A stretch of 6,887 bases of DNA from Actinomycetes bacterium (lineage in GTDB: Bacteria; Actinomycetota; Acidimicrobiia; Acidimicrobiales; CADCSY01): assembly GCA_025464025.1 (NCBI GenBank), contig JAODBP010000084.1, positions 1-6,887 of the forward strand, given 5' to 3'. The notes below the pieces were generated by a model that worked only from the letters and a program-made list of their open reading frames with translations, made no database searches and was not told where the DNA came from. The translations under genes were made by a program, and so were the position numbers. Shown in pieces: positions 5,246 to 6,887 of this stretch. Position 1 is the stretch's first letter, and every line of letters starts with the position of its first letter.

Positions 5246-6412
5246 ATGAAGCCGAGCGACGTGCGGAAGGTGGCCCTCCGGGGCCGGCGAGCGGTGCAGC
5301 CGTTCGCGCCCTTCCACATGTCTGCGCTCGGCAACCTGGGCAACCTGGCCACCAGCACCCCCCGGGTGCCGCCGCTGAAGAAGCTGCTGATGACCCTCAT
5401 GGTCCTCGGCGCCATGGGCACCACCCTCGGGGCCGGCACCTTCGCCTCGTTCAACGCCAAGAACAGCAACGCCGCCGCCTTCGCCACCGGGACGCTGGTC
5501 CTCAACGCCGAGCGCACCCAGGACAACACGGTCACCGCCTGCATGTCGACCAACGGCGGGACGGTCACCGACTCGAACAGCATGCAGACCTGCACCGGCC
5601 TGTTCGACACGGCCAACGCCGTCAGCAAGAAGCCCGGCCAGCTCGCCACCGCCGACGTGACCCTCGAGAACGAGGGCTCGCTCAGCGGCACGATGTCCGG
5701 CTACATGGCCACCTCGTGCGTCGACGGCCCGGCGGCCGGCGCCGCCTGGGCGCTGGGCACCGGCACCCCGTGCCAGAACATCCAGTTCTCCATCCAGGAG
5801 TACAGCGATGCGGCCCGGACGACCCCGCTGAAGTGCATCTACGGCAACGGCGCCTCGACGGTGTACACCGGCGCCGTCGTGGGCAGCCTCGTCATCGGTG
5901 CCGGCGCCAGCCACTTCCGCCTGACGGTCAACGGCACCGCCTTCGCCACCGACGCCATCGTCCCGGCGACGACGTACGCCTCGATCACCACCCTGGCCAC
6001 CGCCGTGCAGACCGCGGCACGGGCCGTCGCCGGCGGCCAGTTCGTGACCGTCACCGCCACCTCGGACGGCCGGCTCCAGATCACCAACCCCCCGCCGGCC
6101 AGCGGCACCAACAACCTCGGGATCACGGCGGGCGGCGCGAGCGACGGGCTCACCGCCCTGGGGCTCACCGCCGGGGCGCCGGTCACCGGCGGCGGCACGA
6201 GCTGCACCCTGACCACGACCGAGGACACGACCCACACGCTCGGCGCCTACCAGGCCGTGTACCCGAGCGCCGGGTCGGGCCTGGCGATGGGCACGCTCGC
6301 CAGCATGGCGACCCGCTACTTCCGCTTCACGCTGCTGCTCCCGGCCGGCGTCACCAACCAGGTCCAGGGCCGCAACTCGACGTTCGACATGAGCTGGACG
6401 CTGCTCCAGTAG
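5246..6412 (+). CDS. SipW-type signal peptide secreted protein with flagellin-IN-like insert, 388 aa
   Basis: Probable exported fibre or matrix subunit. ATG 5246 lies 4 bases after the previous stop, which suggests translational coupling; no Shine-Dalgarno is seen. Alternatives are ATG 5318 and GTG 5369, which would shorten an unusually long n-region of about 44 residues. The signal region is L-K-K, a hydrophobic stretch (46-61), then GAGTFASFNAKNSN (62-75) and F-A-T-G-T-L-V-L-N. Core landmarks are K-P-G-Q-L-A-T (129-135), N-E-G-S-L-S (142-147), C-I-Y-G (197-200) and terminal QGRNSTFDMSWTLLQ. Between C-I-Y-G and the last third lies an extra module (about 212-315) with F-R-L-T-V-N-G-T-A-F, T-T-Y-A-S-I-T-T-L-A-T-A-V, D-G-R-L-Q-I-T and A-L-G-L-T-A-G-A. 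This pattern resembles the flagellin hook IN motif of FliD and related proteins. Here it sits inside a non-flagellar secreted protein; no other flagellar signature is present. Confidence 0.88.
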   Translation: MKPSDVRKVALRGRRAVQPFAPFHMSALGNLGNLATSTPRVPPLKKLLMTLMVLGAMGTTLGAGTFASFNAKNSNAAAFATGTLVLNAERTQDNTVTACMSTNGGTVTDSNSMQTCTGLFDTANAVSKKPGQLATADVTLENEGSLSGTMSGYMATSCVDGPAAGAAWALGTGTPCQNIQFSIQEYSDAARTTPLKCIYGNGASTVYTGAVVGSLVIGAGASHFRLTVNGTAFATDAIVPATTYASITTLATAVQTAARAVAGGQFVTVTATSDGRLQITNPPPASGTNNLGITAGGASDGLTALGLTAGAPVTGGGTSCTLTTTEDTTHTLGAYQAVYPSAGSGLAMGTLASMATRYFRFTLLLPAGVTNQVQGRNSTFDMSWTLLQ

Positions 6413-6419
6413 CCGGCCA

Positions 6420-6437
6420 GACGCCCACACGGGCGTC
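6420..6437 (+). terminator. Short GC hairpin after the right secreted-protein operon
   Basis: GACGCCC (6420-6426) pairs with GGGCGTC (6431-6437) around ACAC. CCA (6417-6419) and TGG (6441-6443) can extend it across a 3-base bulge. It lies 7 bases past the stop of the 388-aa gene. There is no U-tract (GCAAAATGG follows), so terminator strength is doubtful. The CAAAAT at 6446-6451 could be a weak -10 box for the next gene. Confidence 0.5.
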
Positions 6438-6479
6438 AGCTGGTGCAAAATGGCCGATGCGCTTCGGCGACGAGGGACG

Positions 6480-6887
6480 ATGACCAACATGGGCGAGGAG
6501 CACGGGTCGGGCGAGCAGCCCTGGCCGACGCGCCCCGGCACCGGTGTGGGCCCCGAGCAGTGGCTCGACAACGACCCGCTCCGGTCGTTCGGCTCGACCA
6601 TCGAGCAGGCCCTCCAGCGCCTCACCGTCGAGCTGGCCGGGCTGCGCGCCGAGCGCGACGGCCTCCGCCTCGAGCTCGAGGGGATCCGCACCCAGCTCGA
6701 GCTGACCCAGCAGCAGCTCGCCGACCGCGACCGCTTCGCGTCGACCGTCCGGGAGCTGGGCCAGATCGTCCAGCAACTGAGCGCGCCCACCCGCTGGGGC
6801 GGCGACCCGGTCGCCGCCGCCGCGGCCCAGGCCCTCGTGCACCCGCCGGCCCCGGCGCCGTACCCGCCGGCTCCGGCCCCGCCCACG
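6480..6887 (+). CDS. Coiled-coil, proline-rich C-terminus protein (partial, N-terminal 136 aa)
   Basis: The open frame runs off the right edge without a stop, so the C-terminus is missing. The family is not recognised. After a polar N-terminus (1-36), residues about 40-100 form heptad-like repeats of L, E, Q and R (for example A-L-Q-R-L-T-V-E-L-A-G-L, L-E-L-E-G-I-R-T-Q-L-E-L), predicting a coiled coil. An A-rich segment (110-120) and a P-A-P/P-P-A-P tract (122-136) follow. There is no signal peptide, so it is likely cytoplasmic at least up to here; a scaffold or DivIVA-like role is only a thought, since DivIVA's N-terminal motif is not seen. The start is ATG 6480 or ATG 6489; GAGGG at 6472-6476 lies 3 or 12 bases from them, so neither is ideal. 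It is on the same strand as the secreted-protein genes but beyond a hairpin, so operon membership is uncertain. Confidence 0.75.
   Translation, partial: MTNMGEEHGSGEQPWPTRPGTGVGPEQWLDNDPLRSFGSTIEQALQRLTVELAGLRAERDGLRLELEGIRTQLELTQQQLADRDRFASTVRELGQIVQQLSAPTRWGGDPVAAAAAQALVHPPAPAPYPPAPAPPT

Noticed and set aside
5246..6412. Reading the 388-aa protein as a true flagellin or FliD
   Set aside because: It has a SipW-type signal and shares core and C-terminal motifs with its paralogues. Only the inserted module resembles a flagellar domain, and no other flagellar gene is present.
5219..6886. Minus-strand open frame of 555 codons over the 388-aa gene and the right edge
   Set aside because: No domain or signal features and a composition typical of antisense GC-rich frames; the plus strand carries recognisable genes across the same span.
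1..6887. CRISPR arrays, tRNA or rRNA genes, insertion sequences, phage genes
   Set aside because: No spaced direct repeats, tRNA cloverleaf, transposase or terminal inverted repeats were found on reading either strand.

Overview
This window looks like chromosomal DNA from a high-GC actinobacterium. The evidence is strong G/C bias at third codon positions, long spurious open frames on the opposite strand of every real gene, at least one gene that seems to be transcribed without a leader, and a NarL-type two-component pair of the kind common in Actinomycetota. An Acidimicrobiia-like source is a guess that the sequence cannot settle.

The layout is symmetrical. On the left, two minus-strand genes (981-2099, then 65-916) encode secreted proteins with SipW-type (TasA/camelysin-type) signal peptides, and a perfect GC-rich hairpin at 3-32 follows them. 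In the middle, a divergent plus-strand pair encodes a multi-pass membrane histidine kinase (2246-3640) and a NarL/LuxR-type response regulator (3637-4299), overlapping by 4 bases. On the right, two more SipW-type secreted proteins lie on the plus strand (4519-5241 and 5246-6412) only 4 bases apart. A hairpin follows, and then the start of a coiled-coil, proline-rich protein that runs off the window at 6480.

The four secreted proteins are diverged paralogues. Each has a hydrophobic segment ending in a GAGTFA[ST]F-type motif, a first mature strand resembling that of TasA, a K-P-G-x-x-A-T core block and an aromatic C-terminal strand; three of them end in N-x-x-Q-G-R-x-x-x-F-x-x-x-W-x-x-x-Q. Two of the four carry an extra domain of about 100 residues inserted just after a C-I-Y-G motif. 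In the 4th-position protein this insert resembles the flagellin hook IN fold. No SipW-like signal peptidase is encoded here.

The best candidate for something new is the regulatory architecture. A perfect 10-bp palindrome, TGACTAGTCA, occurs exactly twice. One copy is in the divergent promoter region (2179-2188). The other spans the stop codon of the response regulator (4293-4302), upstream of the right-hand fibre genes. The inferred model is a self-contained surface-fibre locus in which the embedded two-component system controls itself and both flanking sets of SipW-type fibre subunits through this operator.
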